This document shows, piece by piece, positions 20,234 through 21,393 of a stretch of DNA of 21,393 nt. Numbering within the stretch: position 1 is the stretch's first letter; every line of letters begins with the position of its first letter. The translations under genes were made by a program, and so were the position numbers. A model generated the notes under the pieces. The model did no database searches. It saw nothing but the letters and a program-made list of their open reading frames with translations, and had not been told where the DNA came from. Origin of the DNA: Oppiella nova (Eukaryota > Arthropoda > Arachnida > Sarcoptiformes > Oppiidae). The stretch spans positions 1 to 21,393 of the forward strand of contig CAJPVJ010000688.1 of assembly GCA_905397405.1 (NCBI GenBank), given 5' to 3'.

Positions 20234-21115
20234 CGATTCTGTCATTTAAATAGTTATAAAAGTTTCAAATACTTCAATAATACTTTCAATTATTGTGTCA
20301 ATACATACGAGTGCGGCGTCGTCTTTAGTCAAAGCACTTGTATAACCCTATAATTAATTAATATTTTCATTCACTATGATTTGTACAAAATATGTTTGCA
20401 ACTAAATTACCCAGGGATACAACCAGTACTGTCCGTAGGAATGGACTGCCAGATATGCCTTAACTTTCGTACCCTTACTCAACACAAAATCAGAAACGGC
20501 TTTAGTTTCGGGTTCAGAGAAAGCTTTGGTTCCTCTGTATGTGTCGGCGCCTAATTGGTAACCAATTTGTTTTAAACTACTGTTAAATTCAACAAACAAA
20601 CCACAGCTCACATGCATTAGTGGAGGCTCCCTGTTAGGATTAAATAGACGCTTATGTTAGGTTTAAAAGTGAACGTTCACTAGATATAAAACCTAACCTG
20701 TCCTCCCCATTGGTACGCAAAGTTTCTGTTAGGATCAGTACCTGAATTGCATTCATAGATCATTAATAGCTTTTGATAAACCATTTGTAGACTGAGTTAT
20801 ACGATAATACATACCATAACACAAACCATTTGGTTGCCTAGTCTTTCTCCACATCCTATTATCTGTGTGCGTGTATTCATAGCTAGTTATAAAACAATGA
20901 TCAGGCTCAAAATTCTTAACCATATATTATAAACCATATATAATTTATTATTTAATATTATTATATTTCAATACCCGTCAGCGTTAAGAACTGGAAGAAT
21001 GTAAAAATCAAATGTATTTAATAGATCTTTGACATCGGCATCGGATTCAGATCTCTGAACCAACTCTTGTGCAAAGAACTGATTGGTTGCGGAAGATATC
21101 CACTCGCGGGCGTGG
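20234..21115 (-). pseudogene. Second carboxypeptidase copy, inverted exons 9 (5 nt) to 3 (partial)
   Basis: On the minus strand this segment matches the first gene from part of exon 3 to the first five bases of exon 9. Exons: 21115-20975 (exon 3, 3' part), 20882-20815 (4), 20741-20698 (5), 20630-20612 (6), 20550-20411 (7), 20347-20309 (8) and 20238-20234 (9). Splice sites are kept. Coding differences from the first gene are few. In exon 7 there are Glu to Asp, Pro to Thr and one silent change, and in exon 5 Glu to Gln and one silent change. Zinc ligand His of AVHSYGQ and Arg of RMWRKTR are intact. Intron 3 has about 34 extra bases at about 20931-20964. The orientation opposes exons 1-2 at 19927, so the locus as assembled is not a working gene. 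Confidence 0.8.
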
Positions 21116-21393
21116 ATAATACATACCATAACACAAACCATTTGGTTGCCTAGTCTTTCTCCACATCCTATTATCTGTGTGCGTGTATTCATAGCTAGTT
21201 ATAAAACAATGATCAGGCTCAAAATTCTTAACCATATATTATATTTCAATACCCGTCAGCGTTAAGAACTGGAAGAATGTAAAAATCAAATGTATTTAAT
21301 AGATCTTTGACATCGGCATCGGATTCAGATCTCTGAACCAACTCTTGTGCAAAGAACTGATTGGTTGCGGAAGATATCCACTCGCGGGCGTGG
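20803..21393. repeat. Imperfect tandem loop (exon 4, intron 3, exon 3 part), period 278-312 bp
   Basis: The exon 3 part repeats at an offset of 278 bp (20975-21115 and 21253-21393). The exon 4 part repeats at an offset of 312 bp (from 20803 and 21115). The 34-bp difference is the intron insertion present only in the first round. Confidence 0.9.
21116..21393 (-). pseudogene. Third partial carboxypeptidase piece: exon 4 and 3' part of exon 3, open at the window end
   Basis: Exon 4 recurs at 21194-21127 and exon 3 (3' part) at 21393-21253. The intron between them lacks the 34-bp insertion and so follows the first gene rather than the adjacent copy. The preceding junction at 21115/21116 joins the middle of exon 3 to the start of intron 4. 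The piece stops at the same exon 3 base where the previous copy broke off. Confidence 0.8.

Noticed and set aside
20968-21192. 74-codon minus-strand ORF joining an exon 4 frame to HAREW of exon 3
   Set aside because: It is created by the misordered junction at 21115/21116 and includes intron sequence, so it is not a real protein.
1-21393. tRNA, rRNA, CRISPR arrays, and retroviral or LTR elements
   Set aside because: By eye I saw no cloverleaf with a T-loop motif, no spaced identical short repeats, and no reverse transcriptase or capsid-like frames. A covariance-model or profile search would be needed to exclude small RNAs.

Overview
This is eukaryotic, almost certainly arthropod nuclear DNA, and an acariform (oribatid-like) mite is my best guess. 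The evidence is short spliced introns (about 50-130 nt with GT..AG ends), very AT-rich non-coding DNA and metazoan-specific genes. The species is inferred, not proven. Exons below were joined by hand from splice sites, codon phase and remembered family sequences.

Layout. 1-1224 (+) is the 3' end of a bridge-like lipid-transfer protein gene (UHRF1BP1/BLTP3 type). 2976-3704 (+) is a four-exon gene for a small disordered prothymosin-like nuclear protein, preceded by about 1 kb of GC-richer DNA with E2F-, CCAAT-, CRE- and E-box-like sites. 3705-7007 is AT-rich with no gene I can support. 7008-7998 (+) is a complete five-exon GATD1 gene of the DJ-1/PfpI fold. It converges on 8268-10667 (-), an FHIP2 (FAM160B) gene whose middle exon carries an apparent one-base frameshift. 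11780-13259 (-) is protein phosphatase 5. 14718-16799 (+) is an 11-exon secreted zinc carboxypeptidase with a B-type specificity residue. 17787-18665 is a Tc1/mariner-type MITE with 160-bp inverted repeats, followed by a lone third end. 19296-21393 is a second carboxypeptidase copy in which promoter, exon 1 and exon 2 lie on + while exons 9 to 3 follow inverted on -.

The first six genes look like ordinary unrelated housekeeping neighbours: lipid transfer, nuclear acidic protein, DJ-1-like protein, dynein-adaptor complex, phosphatase, then a digestive-type protease. I see no operon-like logic.

The most striking pattern is in the last 6.5 kb. Four separate tandem duplications all have a period of exactly 128 bp. 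There is also a 60-bp overlap around a single N, a 278-bp loop that stops exactly at the window end, and a slightly diverged inverted gene copy. The simplest reading is an assembly that strung together overlapping contigs of two haplotypes or paralogues. The rearranged carboxypeptidase copy should not be taken as biology until long reads span it. I found no convincing undescribed biological system. The best biological curiosities are a 24-nt microexon that carries almost exactly the carboxypeptidase specificity loop, and the cell-cycle-like promoter of the prothymosin-like gene.
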